Positions 8,471-17,666 of a stretch of DNA of 64,000 bases are shown piece by piece (within the stretch, counting starts at the first letter, position 1; each line of letters opens with the position of its first letter). The position numbers and the translations under genes were made by a program. The stretch lies in assembly GCF_012396185.1 (NCBI RefSeq), contig NZ_JAAXOW010000002.1, positions 62,001 to 126,000 on the forward strand. The letters are read 5' to 3'. The notes under the pieces were generated by a model. It was not told where the DNA came from. It saw only the letters and a program-made list of their open reading frames with translations, and made no database searches. The DNA comes from Sanguibacter hominis ATCC BAA-789. GTDB lineage: Bacteria > Actinomycetota > Actinomycetes > Actinomycetales > Cellulomonadaceae.

Positions 8471-10203
8471 GGGGTCACCTCGGTGCGAGCGTCGAGCGAT
8501 CGTGCGCTGACCTCGACGACGTCGTCGGCAAGGTCGACGAGCGCGGCGCGGTGCGCGACGACCAGGACGGCACGCCCGGCGTCGCGCATCGTGGCGACCG
8601 CGTCGAGGACCTGCTGCTCGGAGAGCGCGTCGAGGTGCGCGGTCGGCTCGTCGAGGACGACGACCGGTCTGTCGTCGACGAGGGCGCGCGTGAGGATCAC
8701 ACGTTGACGCTGGCCGAGGCTCAGGCCGATCCCGCCGGTGCCGACGCGCGTGCGCCAGCCTGCGGGCAGCGTGGCGACGACGTCGTCGAGGCCGGTGAGC
8801 CGGGCGGCGGCGAGCTCTTCGGGGGACGGGTCGCCGTCCGCGGGTTCGTGGGCCGTGAGGGGCGTGGTGCCACGGACGGCGTCGATGATCGTGCCGGGGG
8901 TGAGGAGGGCGCGCTGCGGCACCCAGGCGACCTGGCGGTGCCAGGCGGCGAGGTCGAGGTCGTCGAGCGAGGTCTCGGTGCGCCGGCCGTCGGCGTCGGT
9001 CGTGCGGACGGCCACGGTCCCGGCGTCGACCGGCTCGAGCCCCAGCAGGGCGAGCACGGCGGTCGACTTCCCGGCCCCGTTGGGGCCGACGAGGGCGACG
9101 ACCCGGCCGGGGACGACGTCGAGGTCGAGATGGTCCGGCGCGACGACGCCGCGGCCTGGCGCTCGCACGCTCACGCCCTCGAGCCGGACGCCGGCGAACG
9201 TGCCGCCGTCGAACGGGTCGGCCGTACCGCGGTGGTCGGGCCGGGCGTCGGGGGACTCGATGACGGCGAACGCAGCATCGGCTGCGGCCAGGCCGTCGGT
9301 CGACGCGTGGAAGTGCAGGCCGACCTGGCGCAGCGGGAGGAACACCTCGGGGGCGAGCACGATGACGACGAGGCCCGTCTGCAGGTCGAAGCCGCCGTCG
9401 ACGAGGCGCAGACCGACCGAGACTGCGACGACCGCGACGCACAGCGTCGTCAGCAGCTCGAGCACCATCCCGGAGAGGAACGCGACGCGCAGCGTGCCCA
9501 TCGTCGCGCGGCGGTGCGCGTCGCCGAGGGCCCGCACGCGGGCGGCCGGGCCCTTCTCGCGACCGAGCGCGCGCAGCGTGGGCAGGCCTGCGACGAGGTC
9601 GAGGACCTGCGAGCCGAGCCTCTGCATCGTGGCGAGCCGACGGTCCGAGACGCCCTGGGTGAGCTGGCCGACGAGGATCATGAAGATCGGCACGAGCGGG
9701 ATCGTGCCGAGGATGATCACGCCGGCCACCCAGTCGTGCCACCAGACGACGACGAGCGTCGCCGGTGTGAGCGTCGCCGCGAGGAGCAGCTGGGGAAGGT
9801 AGCGCACGAAGTACGGTTCGAGGTCCTCGAGCCCGCGTGTCGCGAGGGTGACGGTCGCGGGGCCGTCGCCGCCCGCGAGCCAGCGCGGCCCGCGCGCGAC
9901 GGCTGCCGTGACGACCTGGCGGCGCAGGTCGATGATCGTGCGCGTAGCAGCGCGGTGGGCGAACCGCTCCTGCAGGTGGACCACGCCAGCCCGGGCTGCG
10001 ACGACCGCGGCGAGCCATCCGACGAGGTCCCACGCCTCACCGAGCGGCCGCGCGGTCGAGACCGCCGGCGCGAGGATCGCCGCGATGAGGATCGCTTGGG
10101 CCACGACGAGCCCGGTCGTGGCGACGCCCGTCGCCGCCGTCAGCAGGACGTAGCGACGGGCGGGACGGGCGTGCCTGAGGAGTCGGGGGTCGAGCGGCTT
10201 CAC
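8467..10203 (-). CDS. cydD: CydD subunit of the CydDC ABC transporter
   Basis: The 578-residue partner of CydC: membrane domain at about 18-310, then an ATPase domain with Walker A GPNGAGKST, signature LSLGQRQRV, Walker B VVVLDEPT and an H-loop His in VAHRA. GTG start at 10203, 13 bases after cydB; the ribosome site is weak, so translation may be coupled to cydB. Four-base overlaps with cydC mark a tightly coupled pair. Confidence 0.94.
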   Translation of the reverse strand: MKPLDPRLLRHARPARRYVLLTAATGVATTGLVVAQAILIAAILAPAVSTARPLGEAWDLVGWLAAVVAARAGVVHLQERFAHRAATRTIIDLRRQVVTAAVARGPRWLAGGDGPATVTLATRGLEDLEPYFVRYLPQLLLAATLTPATLVVVWWHDWVAGVIILGTIPLVPIFMILVGQLTQGVSDRRLATMQRLGSQVLDLVAGLPTLRALGREKGPAARVRALGDAHRRATMGTLRVAFLSGMVLELLTTLCVAVVAVSVGLRLVDGGFDLQTGLVVIVLAPEVFLPLRQVGLHFHASTDGLAAADAAFAVIESPDARPDHRGTADPFDGGTFAGVRLEGVSVRAPGRGVVAPDHLDLDVVPGRVVALVGPNGAGKSTAVLALLGLEPVDAGTVAVRTTDADGRRTETSLDDLDLAAWHRQVAWVPQRALLTPGTIIDAVRGTTPLTAHEPADGDPSPEELAAARLTGLDDVVATLPAGWRTRVGTGGIGLSLGQRQRVILTRALVDDRPVVVLDEPTAHLDALSEQQVLDAVATMRDAGRAVLVVAHRAALVDLADDVVEVSARSLDARTEVTP

Positions 10204-10216
10204 AGGGTCGATGGAA

Positions 10217-11254
10217 TCACGCGGAGGTGACGTCGTCGGTCTTCGTGAGGGAGAGGCCGATCGGCTCCGGGATGTGGGCGACCGTGATCCGCTTCTTGAA
10301 GACCCAGTACGTCCAGCCCTGGTAGAGCAGGACGACGGGTACGAGCGCGGCGGCGACCCAGGTCATGACGGTCAGCGTGTAGTTCGTCGAGCTTGCGTTG
10401 TCGACGTTGAGCGAGTTCGCGGGGTCGATCGCGGGCATGACGTCCGGGTACATCGACCCGAAGATCAGCACGACGGCCGCGACGATGCCGAGCGCGGAGA
10501 ACAGGAACGCCAAGCCCTCGCGGTCCTTGGCGACCATGACGACGACGAGCACGAGGCTGACGGCGGCGACGGCCACAGCGGCCCAGGTCCACGCGACGGA
10601 GTAGGCGAGCTGCGCCCACACGGCCCACGTGCCGGCGGCCACGGTCGTGCCGACCGAGAAGCGCAGGCCGAGGGCGCGGGCACGCACGCGGATGTCGCCG
10701 TCGGTCTTCAGCGCGAGGAACACGGCGCCGTGCGTGAGGAACAGGCCGAGCGTGACGACGCCACCGAGGAGCGCGAACGGGTTCAGGAGCGAGAAGAAGC
10801 CGCCCGTGAACGTGTGCGACGCGTCCAGCTCGACGCCGCGCACGAGGTTCGCGAACGCGACGCCCCAGAGGATCGACGGGACCCACGAGCCGACGATGAT
10901 CCCGCGGTCGCACCAGGCGGCCCAGCGGGTGTCCGCGATCTTGCCGCGGTACTCGAACGAGACGCCGCGGATGATGAGCGCGAGCAGGATCAGCAGCAGC
11001 GGGAGGTAGAACCCGGAGAACAGGGTCGCGTACCACTCGGGGAAGGCGGCGAACGTCGCGCCGCCTGCCGTGAGCAGCCACACCTCGTTGCCGTCCCAGA
11101 CGGGACCGATGGTGTTGATGATCGCGCGCCGGTCCTTGTCCTTGCGGCCCAGGACGGGCAGCAGCATGCCCACGCCGAAGTCGAATCCCTCGAGGACGAG
11201 GTAGCCCGTCCACAGGACGGCGATGAGGATGAACCAGAGGTCGGGGAGGCCCAT
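10217..11254 (-). CDS. cydB: cytochrome bd ubiquinol/menaquinol oxidase subunit II
   Basis: CydB is the structural, largely haem-free membrane subunit of cytochrome bd oxidase. The 345-residue protein begins with the family N-terminus LWFILIAVLWTGYLVLEGFD and shows GPVWDGNEVW, a strongly conserved CydB motif, with about eight or nine hydrophobic segments. It lies 30 bases after cydA and 13 bases before cydD. Confidence 0.97.
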   Translation of the reverse strand: MGLPDLWFILIAVLWTGYLVLEGFDFGVGMLLPVLGRKDKDRRAIINTIGPVWDGNEVWLLTAGGATFAAFPEWYATLFSGFYLPLLLILLALIIRGVSFEYRGKIADTRWAAWCDRGIIVGSWVPSILWGVAFANLVRGVELDASHTFTGGFFSLLNPFALLGGVVTLGLFLTHGAVFLALKTDGDIRVRARALGLRFSVGTTVAAGTWAVWAQLAYSVAWTWAAVAVAAVSLVLVVVMVAKDREGLAFLFSALGIVAAVVLIFGSMYPDVMPAIDPANSLNVDNASSTNYTLTVMTWVAAALVPVVLLYQGWTYWVFKKRITVAHIPEPIGLSLTKTDDVTSA

Positions 11255-11284
11255 GATCGCTTCTTCTCTCGTTTCTCTGTCGGC

Positions 11285-12826
11285 TCAGTAGGCGAAGGAC
11301 AGCGGAGCGTCCTCGTCCTTGTCGGGGTTCGCCTCGGGCGACTCGTCGTGGACCTCGGTCGGGACGCCCTCGATCGCGTAGCGGTGCATGAGCTTGCCCC
11401 AGACGACCGCGAGGGCGCCGTAGACGAGGGTGAAGGCGACGAGGGACGTGATGACCGTCCCGGGCCCGACGCCGTTCGAGACGCCGCGCCACGTCATCAT
11501 CCAGACGCCGTCGACACCGCTCGGGTTCGGGTTGGGGTAGACGACCCAGGGCTGGCGGCCCATCTCGGTGAAGATCCAGCCGAACGCGGAGGCGAGGAAC
11601 GGGGCCGGGATGGCGACGAGCGCGAGGCGCTTGATCCACTTCGAGTCGGTGACGCCGCCCTTGCGGGTGACCCACAGGCCCGCGAGCGCGAGCGCTGCGG
11701 AGAACACGCCGAAGCCGATCATGAGGCGGAAGGACCAGTAGGTGACGGCGAGGTTGGGGATGTAGCTGAGCCCCTGGTCGGCGGTGCCGTCCGTGGGGGC
11801 GTCGACGCCGACGATCGCGGCGTGCTCGCCGCGGGTGGCGCCGAACTTCTGCGCCATCTCGTCCTGGATCTGGATCGTGCCCTTGATCTCGGCGTCGAAC
11901 GTGTTCGTCGCGAGGAAGGACGTGAGGTTCGGCAGCGCGATGATGTGCTTGACGCTCGCGCAGTCGCCGTTGAGGTTGCCGATCGTCAGGATCGAGAAGT
12001 CGGCGCCCTTCTCGCTGTGGCAGAGGCCCTCGGCGGCAGCCATCTTGGCGGGCTGCTGGTCGAACATGAGCTGTGCCTGCCAGTGGCCGGTGAAGGCGAC
12101 ACCGACTCCGGCGACGAGCATGACCCACATGCCCAGGCGCAGGCCGGAGCGGTAGACGGTCTTCGCGAGCGTGATGTTCTCGGCCTTCTTCGAGCGGACG
12201 AGACGGACCATCCACCAGGCGCTGATCCCGGCCACGAACGTTCCTGCGGTGACGAAGGCGGCGGTGATCGTGTGCGGGAAGGCGGCGAGCACGGTGTTGT
12301 TGGTCAGCACCGCCCAGATGTCGACGAGCTCGGCGCGGCCGGTCTCCTCGTTGAAGATCGAGCCGACGGGGTGCTGCATCCACGAGTTGGCGGCGAGGAT
12401 GAAGTAGGCGGAGAGGTTGGTCGCGAGGGCGACGGCCCAGATGCATGCGAGGTGGATCTTCTTGGGGAGGCGGCCCCACCCGAAGATCCACAGGCCGAGG
12501 AACGTCGACTCGACGAAGAACGCGGCGAGGGCTTCCATGGCGAGCGGGGCGCCGAAGACGTCACCGACGAACCGTGAGTACTCGCTCCAGTTCATGCCGA
12601 ACTGGAACTCCTGGACGATACCGGTCACGACTCCGATCGCGAAGTTGATCAGCAGGAGCTTGCCGAAGAACTTGGTGAGCTTGAGCCACTTCTCGTCCCC
12701 GGTCCGGACCCAGGCGGTCTGCAGGCCGGCCACGAGCGGCGCGAGGCCGATCGTGAGCGGGACGAAGATGAAGTGGTAGACGGTCGTGATGCCGAACTGC
12801 CACCTGCCGAGATCGAGTACGTCCAC
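11285..12826 (-). CDS. cydA: cytochrome bd oxidase subunit I
   Basis: CydA carries haems b558, b595 and d and oxidises quinol while reducing O2 with high affinity. The 513-residue protein starts LGRWQFGITTVYHF, with the b595 ligand His at position 18, has a second haem His in SWMQHPVG and the conserved GRQPW motif of the quinol-binding region near the C-terminal third. The Q-loop looks like the short type. I chose the GTG at 12826, preceded by AAGGAAG; the frame is open upstream but that part resembles no CydA. Tandem palindromes 70-115 bases upstream suggest control by the DevR-like regulator. Confidence 0.97.
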   Translation of the reverse strand: MDVLDLGRWQFGITTVYHFIFVPLTIGLAPLVAGLQTAWVRTGDEKWLKLTKFFGKLLLINFAIGVVTGIVQEFQFGMNWSEYSRFVGDVFGAPLAMEALAAFFVESTFLGLWIFGWGRLPKKIHLACIWAVALATNLSAYFILAANSWMQHPVGSIFNEETGRAELVDIWAVLTNNTVLAAFPHTITAAFVTAGTFVAGISAWWMVRLVRSKKAENITLAKTVYRSGLRLGMWVMLVAGVGVAFTGHWQAQLMFDQQPAKMAAAEGLCHSEKGADFSILTIGNLNGDCASVKHIIALPNLTSFLATNTFDAEIKGTIQIQDEMAQKFGATRGEHAAIVGVDAPTDGTADQGLSYIPNLAVTYWSFRLMIGFGVFSAALALAGLWVTRKGGVTDSKWIKRLALVAIPAPFLASAFGWIFTEMGRQPWVVYPNPNPSGVDGVWMMTWRGVSNGVGPGTVITSLVAFTLVYGALAVVWGKLMHRYAIEGVPTEVHDESPEANPDKDEDAPLSFAY

Positions 12827-13279
12827 TGGTCTTCCTTGGTCCGGTTCCGAGGTGCACAAGTAGTCACGAGGTGACGCACTGTCGTGACAAGTCGAACCTA
12901 GGACCTCGGTACTAGACGGGCCAGGACCTTGGTCCCGAATGAGCCGCCGTTGTGAGTCGCGTCGCTTCCCGGGCGCGGAGGGGGCGCTGTGAGATACTTG
13001 CGGCAGCGGGGGCCCGTCACACCACGGACCTCTGCGACGAGCTCGCAGCAGGCACCGGTCCACCGATCGGTCCGCGAGGCGCGGGATCGGCGTGAGACGC
13101 CGTCCTCGACGCCCCTGGACCCGTCGTCGCGGAACGCAGCCGTCGACATCGACGCGCGACCGCCCCGACTGCGCTGCCGGGCCGTCTCGACGACTTCCGT
13201 CGCCGCCTGCGGGTGAGCGACGACCGAGCTTCTCGGGCCCGCCCGGTGTGTGGCGCAGCCTGGGGCAGGAGTACCACGA
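12827..13279. other. 453-base divergent intergenic region between cydA and rne
   Basis: This stretch holds the cydA control region near its left end and, to the right, a long possible leader for rne. No credible gene is seen. A possible -35 for cydA on the minus strand is TTGTCA (12890-12885); its -10 is not obvious. On the plus strand GATACT near 12992 could be a -10 for rne, giving a leader of nearly 300 bases, which would fit the long regulatory leaders known for rne elsewhere. Confidence 0.5.
12898..12939 (-). promoter_or_regulatory. two tandem DosR-box-like palindromes upstream of cydA
   Basis: Distal site: 12920-12939 agrees at 15 of 20 positions with TTSGGGACTWWAGTCCCSAA and contains the perfect inverted repeat GGACC-TT-GGTCC. 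Proximal site: CTAGGACC-TC-GGTACTAG (12898-12915), an 18-bp palindrome with one mismatch. The two share the 11-base core AGGACCTYGGT with centres exactly 23 bp apart, about two helical turns. They lie 80 and 103 bases upstream of the cydA start, where an activator could act. Confidence 0.6.
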
Positions 13280-16200
13280 GTGAACCTCGACAACAGCACC
13301 GCGAACGCCGAGGGCTCGACCGAGCCCGTGAAGAAGACGCGTCGCCGCGTCGTGCGGTCGGCGGGCACGCCCGCTCCCGTGCAGAGCGAGACGGCGACGA
13401 GCGCAGCCGCGCCGGCCGTCTCGGCGACGGAGGCGACGACCGCGCCGCAGACGAAGACTCCCCGCACCCGCAAGGCCCGGCCCGTGACCGAGTCACCCGC
13501 CGACCAGGCGACAGTCACCGAGGCACCTGCGGCTGAGGCCGAGGCTGCTGCGCCGAAGCGGCGCACCCGTGCGACCCGTGCGGCCGCGCCCGCTGCGGCG
13601 ACGGAAGGCGTCGCTTCCGAGCTTCTCGCCGGGGACGCAGGTGCCGAGGCACCCGCGCCGACGAAGACGACGCGCAGCCGCCGCGCGACAAAGCCAGCCG
13701 CCGCGGCCGACGTCGTCGACGCTCGTGCTGAGAAGACGACCGAGACGCCCGCCGTCGAGGAGACCGCTGTCGAGAAGACCGCTCCCCGCGCTCGTCGCTC
13801 GAGCCGGGCGAAGGCTGCGCCGGCCGAGGCCCCGGCGGTCGACGCGACCACGGACGAGGCTCCCGAGAAGCCTGCGCGCCGGTCCCGCCGTACGACCACG
13901 CCGCGCGTCGAGGAGCCCGCGACCGTGGCGCCGCAGGCCGAGACCGTTGCCGATGCGGCCGAGGAAGAGCCGGTCGTCGAGACCCGGCTCCCGATGACCG
14001 CCCTCCTGTTCCAGGCGCCGGACCCGACCAAGGGCCGCGCCCGTCGTCGTCGCGTGTCTACTCCGGCGGGCCCGCCGGAAGCGATTGTCCCCGTCCCCGA
14101 CGAGGAGTCCGACGAGGAGTCGGAGGAGATCGTCGACGTGGTCGTCGCCGAGACCGACCAGGACAACGCGGACGCGCCCGAGGTGGACGTCGACGCCGAG
14201 ACGGACGACGAGTCTGACGACGCCGAGCAGGGCGAGGACCAGGAGTCCGGCTCCGCGGGTGGCCAGCGCCGTCGTCGCCGTCGTGGTGGCCGTGGCCGGC
14301 GCCGCAGCTCCGCCCAGGGCGAGCAGGGTGACGAGACCGACACCGAAGCCTCCGACGAGAACGACGAGCCTGACGCCCAGCAGGGCGACGAGACCGACGC
14401 TGAGAAGCCTTCGGGCCGCTCGCGCAGCCGTTCGCGCCGCGGCCCGGGCCGTGCCGCCGAGACGACCGAGGCCGAGAGCGACACGGACGACGAGGACCAG
14501 GACGAGGACGAGGCAGGTGAGGACGCCGAGGGCGGCAGCTCGTCGAGCCGTCGCCGTCGCCGTCGCCGCCGCACCCCCGGCGGTCGCGACACGGAGTCGA
14601 CCAGCACGACGACCTCGACCCGTGCACGTCGTGGCACGGGGGCCGACGAGGTCACCGCGCTCAAGGGCTCGACTCGTCTCGAGGCGAAGCGCCAGCGCCG
14701 CCGCGAGGGCCGTGACGCGGGCCGTCGTCGTCAGATCATCACCGAGGCCGAGTTCCTCGCCCGCCGCGAGTCAGTCGAGCGTTCGATGGTCGTGCGTGAG
14801 CGCGACGGCCGCACGCAGATCGCCGTGCTCGAGGACGGCGTGCTCGTCGAGCACTACGTCTCCCAGCAGGAGCAGGCCTCGATGGCTGGCAACGTGTACC
14901 TCGGTCGCGTGCAGAACGTGCTGCCGAGCATGGAAGCTGCGTTCATCGACGTCGGCAAGGGCCGCAACGCTGTCCTGTACGCCGGTGAGGTCAACTGGGA
15001 CGCTGCGGGCCTCGAAGGTCAGCCGCGCCGCATCGAGCAGGCGCTCAAGTCGGGCGACTCGGTCCTCGTCCAGGTGACGAAGGACCCGATCGGCCACAAG
15101 GGCGCACGCCTCACGTCGCAGGTCACGCTCGCGGGTCGCTACCTCGTGTACGTCCCCGGTGGCGGCATGACGGGTATCTCCCGCAAGCTCCCCGACACTG
15201 AGCGCGCGCGCCTGAAGAAGATCCTCAAGGAGATCGTCCCCGACCACGCCGGCGTCATCGTCCGTACCGCCGCCGAGGGGGCGAGCGAGGACGAGCTGCG
15301 CGCCGACGTGACCCGCCTCCAGGACCAGTGGGCGAAGATCGAGAAGAAGGCGAAGACCGCCTCGGCGCCCGCCCTGCTGCAGGGTGAGCCCGACCTCGCG
15401 ATCCGTGTCGTCCGCGACATCTTCAACGACGACTTCTCGTCGCTCGTCGTCCAGGGCGAGTCCGCGTGGGACGAGATCTCGAGCTATGTCGGCGAGCTCG
15501 CTCCCGACCTCGCCGAGCGCGTCACCCGCTGGACGGGCGAGAAGGACGTCTTCGCGTCGCACCGCGTGGACGAGCAGCTCGCCAAGGGCATGGACCGCAA
15601 GGTATGGCTCCCGTCGGGCGGCTCGCTCGTGATCGACCGCACCGAGGCGATGACGGTCGTCGACGTCAACACGGGCAAGTTCACCGGCTCGGGAGGCACG
15701 CTCGAGGAGACGGTGACCCGCAACAACCTGGAGGCCGCTGAGGAGATCGTCCGTCAGCTCCGCCTGCGGGACATCGGCGGGATCATCGTCATCGACTTCA
15801 TCGACATGGTCCTCGAGTCCAACCGTGACCTCGTGCTGCGTCGTCTCGTCGAGTGCCTCGGCCGGGACCGGACGAAGCACCAGGTCGCGGAGGTCACGTC
15901 GCTCGGCCTCGTGCAGATGACGCGCAAGCGCGTCGGACAGGGCCTCGTCGAGGCGTTCAGCACGACGTGCGAGCACTGCAACGGCCGCGGCTTCCTCGTG
16001 CACGCCGAGCCCATCGAGAAGGGCAACGGCGGCCAGAACGGCGCTGGCCAGGACCGTCCCGAGGGCGAGTCCAAGCGGTCCCGCCGCAAGCGCGGTGGTG
16101 GAGACAAGGACGAGTCCTCGTCGGCGGCCCCGGCGGTCCCCGTCCTCCCGAAGGAGGAGGCGCGCAAGGCCGTCAAGGAGACCCTCGCGACGATCGCTGC

Positions 16201-16702
16201 CGCTGCGGCGCACGCCCACGAGCACGACCACGCGGAGAAGCCGGCTGTCGAGGCTGAGCCCGCGGTGACGCCTGACGTCGAGCCTGCGCCGGTCGCGGCA
16301 GCCGTCTCGGAGCCCGTCGTGGCTGAGCCGGTCGCCACTGAGCCCGTCGCCGCCGAGCCCGTCGCCCCCGAGCCGAAGCGCCGTCGTCGTGCGGCGACCC
16401 GTCCGGCTGCTCCTGCGGTACAGGCCGTGGAGGGCGGGGCGGAGCCCGCTACCACGGACGCCCCGTCCGAGGCGCCGGTCCTCGACGTCCTCGCCGAGCT
16501 CGCCTCGGTGCGCCGGGACGCCGGCTCCGAGACGTCCGCCGAGCCCAGCGGCGACACGATCACGTCGGTCGACGACATCGCGGTCCCCGCGGGCCCGTCG
16601 TCAGAGCCCGCGACGACGGCGCCCAAGCGGCGCCGGGCCTCGTCGCGCGGCCGGTCGACGCGCGCCGCTGGCGCACCGAGCAGCAGCCCCGACGAGGGCT
16701 GA
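13280..16702 (+). CDS. rne: ribonuclease E/G
   Basis: The main endoribonuclease for mRNA decay and rRNA/tRNA processing. The 1140-residue protein has a long disordered N-terminal arm (about 1-470) of alternating Ala/Thr/Pro, acidic and Arg-rich blocks, then the S1 RNA-binding segment (GNVYLGRVQNVLPSMEAAFID), the 5' sensor region and the DNase I-like catalytic region with the magnesium ligands D795 (VVDVNTG) and D839 (IVIDFIDM). CEHCNGRG near residue 898 is the Zn-link. A second Ala/Pro/Glu-rich tail follows. The GTG at 13280 has CAGGAG upstream; an earlier GTG at 13250 is less likely. The arms probably recruit partners or RNA, as in other actinobacteria. Confidence 0.95.
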   Translation: MNLDNSTANAEGSTEPVKKTRRRVVRSAGTPAPVQSETATSAAAPAVSATEATTAPQTKTPRTRKARPVTESPADQATVTEAPAAEAEAAAPKRRTRATRAAAPAAATEGVASELLAGDAGAEAPAPTKTTRSRRATKPAAAADVVDARAEKTTETPAVEETAVEKTAPRARRSSRAKAAPAEAPAVDATTDEAPEKPARRSRRTTTPRVEEPATVAPQAETVADAAEEEPVVETRLPMTALLFQAPDPTKGRARRRRVSTPAGPPEAIVPVPDEESDEESEEIVDVVVAETDQDNADAPEVDVDAETDDESDDAEQGEDQESGSAGGQRRRRRRGGRGRRRSSAQGEQGDETDTEASDENDEPDAQQGDETDAEKPSGRSRSRSRRGPGRAAETTEAESDTDDEDQDEDEAGEDAEGGSSSSRRRRRRRRTPGGRDTESTSTTTSTRARRGTGADEVTALKGSTRLEAKRQRRREGRDAGRRRQIITEAEFLARRESVERSMVVRERDGRTQIAVLEDGVLVEHYVSQQEQASMAGNVYLGRVQNVLPSMEAAFIDVGKGRNAVLYAGEVNWDAAGLEGQPRRIEQALKSGDSVLVQVTKDPIGHKGARLTSQVTLAGRYLVYVPGGGMTGISRKLPDTERARLKKILKEIVPDHAGVIVRTAAEGASEDELRADVTRLQDQWAKIEKKAKTASAPALLQGEPDLAIRVVRDIFNDDFSSLVVQGESAWDEISSYVGELAPDLAERVTRWTGEKDVFASHRVDEQLAKGMDRKVWLPSGGSLVIDRTEAMTVVDVNTGKFTGSGGTLEETVTRNNLEAAEEIVRQLRLRDIGGIIVIDFIDMVLESNRDLVLRRLVECLGRDRTKHQVAEVTSLGLVQMTRKRVGQGLVEAFSTTCEHCNGRGFLVHAEPIEKGNGGQNGAGQDRPEGESKRSRRKRGGGDKDESSSAAPAVPVLPKEEARKAVKETLATIAAAAAHAHEHDHAEKPAVEAEPAVTPDVEPAPVAAAVSEPVVAEPVATEPVAAEPVAPEPKRRRRAATRPAAPAVQAVEGGAEPATTDAPSEAPVLDVLAELASVRRDAGSETSAEPSGDTITSVDDIAVPAGPSSEPATTAPKRRRASSRGRSTRAAGAPSSSPDEG

Positions 16703-16713
16703 ACGAGACGGAG

Positions 16714-16751
16714 CGCCGGGGTCCTCAGTACCCCGGTGTGACGCCTCACAC
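16714..16751 (+). terminator. two adjoining hairpins after rne
   Basis: CCGGGGT (16716-16722) pairs with ACCCCGG (16730-16736) and the stem extends by weaker pairs; immediately after, GTGTGA (16736-16741) pairs with TCACAC (16746-16751). No T tract follows. Probable end of the rne transcript. Confidence 0.5.
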
Positions 16752-16847
16752 GGACAGATCGGCGCGTCGCACCTGGTGCGGGCGCCGACCTCGCGAGATG
16801 ATGTGGGGGCGAGCGACGCCCCGAACGTCGTGGGGGAGTCGAGCAAT

Positions 16848-16876
16848 TTGACCCCCCGCTCCAAGTTCCGTAACCT
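16848..16876 (+). promoter_or_regulatory. promoter of rplU-rpmA
   Basis: TTGACC at 16848-16853 and TAACCT at 16871-16876 are separated by exactly 17 bases, the best housekeeping-sigma promoter in the window. Transcription would start near 16883, giving a leader of about 80 bases. Confidence 0.75.
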
Positions 16877-16962
16877 TGAACGTCGGCGCGTATTGGTTCG
16901 CGCCTGTTCCCGTGTGCTCCCGGATCCTTCCGGTGATGAGCACGCCGAGAAGACCTAGAGAG

Positions 16963-17283
16963 ATGAGCAGCAACGTGGTGTACGCGATCGTCAAGGCTGG
17001 TGGCCGCCAGGAGAAGGTCTCTGTTGGTGACGTCGTCGTCGTCGACCGTCTCTCCGGCAAGTCCGGTGAGTCCGTTCAGTTGCCCGCACTCCTCCTTGTG
17101 GACGGTGAGAAGGTGACCTCCGACGCTGCGGCCCTGGCCAAGGTGACGGTGACCGCCGAGATCGTTCGGGACGAGAAGGGCCCGAAGATCGACATCCTCA
17201 AGTACAAGAACAAGACCGGCTACCGCAAGCGCATCGGCCACCGCCAGGCCCTCACGCGCCTCAAGGTCACCGGCATCAAGTGA
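16963..17283 (+). CDS. rplU: 50S ribosomal protein L21
   Basis: L21 of the large ribosomal subunit, 106 residues with the family pattern [18 protein letters not shown] and a basic C-terminus ([14 protein letters not shown]). I place the start at the ATG at 16963; a GTG at 16978 would give the more usual MVYAIV N-terminus and cannot be excluded. An upstream in-frame ATG at 16876 lies on the -10 element and is rejected. Confidence 0.96.
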   Translation: MSSNVVYAIVKAGGRQEKVSVGDVVVVDRLSGKSGESVQLPALLLVDGEKVTSDAAALAKVTVTAEIVRDEKGPKIDILKYKNKTGYRKRIGHRQALTRLKVTGIK

Positions 17284-17288
17284 TCTTC

Positions 17289-17316
17289 CTCCGGGCCGCG
17301 CCTGAGCAGCCCGGAG
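17289..17316 (+). other. hairpin in the rplU-rpmA spacer
   Basis: CTCCGGGC (17289-17296) pairs with GCCCGGAG (17309-17316) across a 12-base loop. There is no T tract, so it may stabilise or attenuate rather than end the transcript. Confidence 0.35.
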
Positions 17317-17354
17317 CATGTCCTATTCGTTCAGCAAGAAGGTAGGTTGCCGTC

Positions 17355-17609
17355 ATGGCACACAAGAAGGGTGCGAGCTCCTCTCGCAACGGTCGTGACT
17401 CCAACGCTCAGCGTCTTGGCGTCAAGCGCTTCGGTGGCCAGGTCGTCAAGGCCGGCGAGATCATCGTCCGCCAGCGCGGCACGCACTTCCACCCCGGCGT
17501 CAACGTCGGCCGTGGCAAGGACGACACGCTGTTCGCCCTCGAGGCCGGCGCCGTCAAGTTCGGCACCCGTCGTGGCCGCAAGGTCGTCGACATCGAGGCT
17601 GCTGCCTGA
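17355..17609 (+). CDS. rpmA: 50S ribosomal protein L27
   Basis: L27, 84 residues, reaching into the peptidyl transferase region. The N-terminus [20 protein letters not shown] is the classical uncleaved form. A strong purine-rich ribosome site (AAGAAGGTAGG) precedes the ATG. It follows rplU in the universal L21-L27-Obg order. Confidence 0.97.
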   Translation: MAHKKGASSSRNGRDSNAQRLGVKRFGGQVVKAGEIIVRQRGTHFHPGVNVGRGKDDTLFALEAGAVKFGTRRGRKVVDIEAAA

Positions 17610-17624
17610 TCGTCAGATCATCTT

Positions 17625-17666
17625 CGAGAGGGGCGTACCGGTACGGTGCGCCCCTCTCGCAATTTT
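17625..17666 (+). terminator. intrinsic terminator between rpmA and obgE
   Basis: An 11-bp perfect stem (CGAGAGGGGCG at 17625-17635, CGCCCCTCTCG at 17649-17659) is followed by CAATTTT. It is the most complete intrinsic terminator in the window and should reduce read-through from the ribosomal protein genes into obgE, whose ATG is 25 bases further on. Confidence 0.8.

Noticed and set aside
6683-10033. One 1116-codon minus-strand frame spanning cydC and most of cydD
   Set aside because: Only the last 595 codons match CydC; upstream of the GTG at 8470 the frame is an Arg/Pro-rich shadow of cydD.
12970-13260. Short open frames on both strands in the cydA-rne gap
   Set aside because: Arg/Ser-rich composition, no ribosome sites and no similarity that I can recognise.
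13400-14650. Repetitive Ala/Arg/Glu codons in the rne 5' part as a repeat array
   Set aside because: It is low-complexity coding sequence of the RNase E arm, with no fixed repeat unit.
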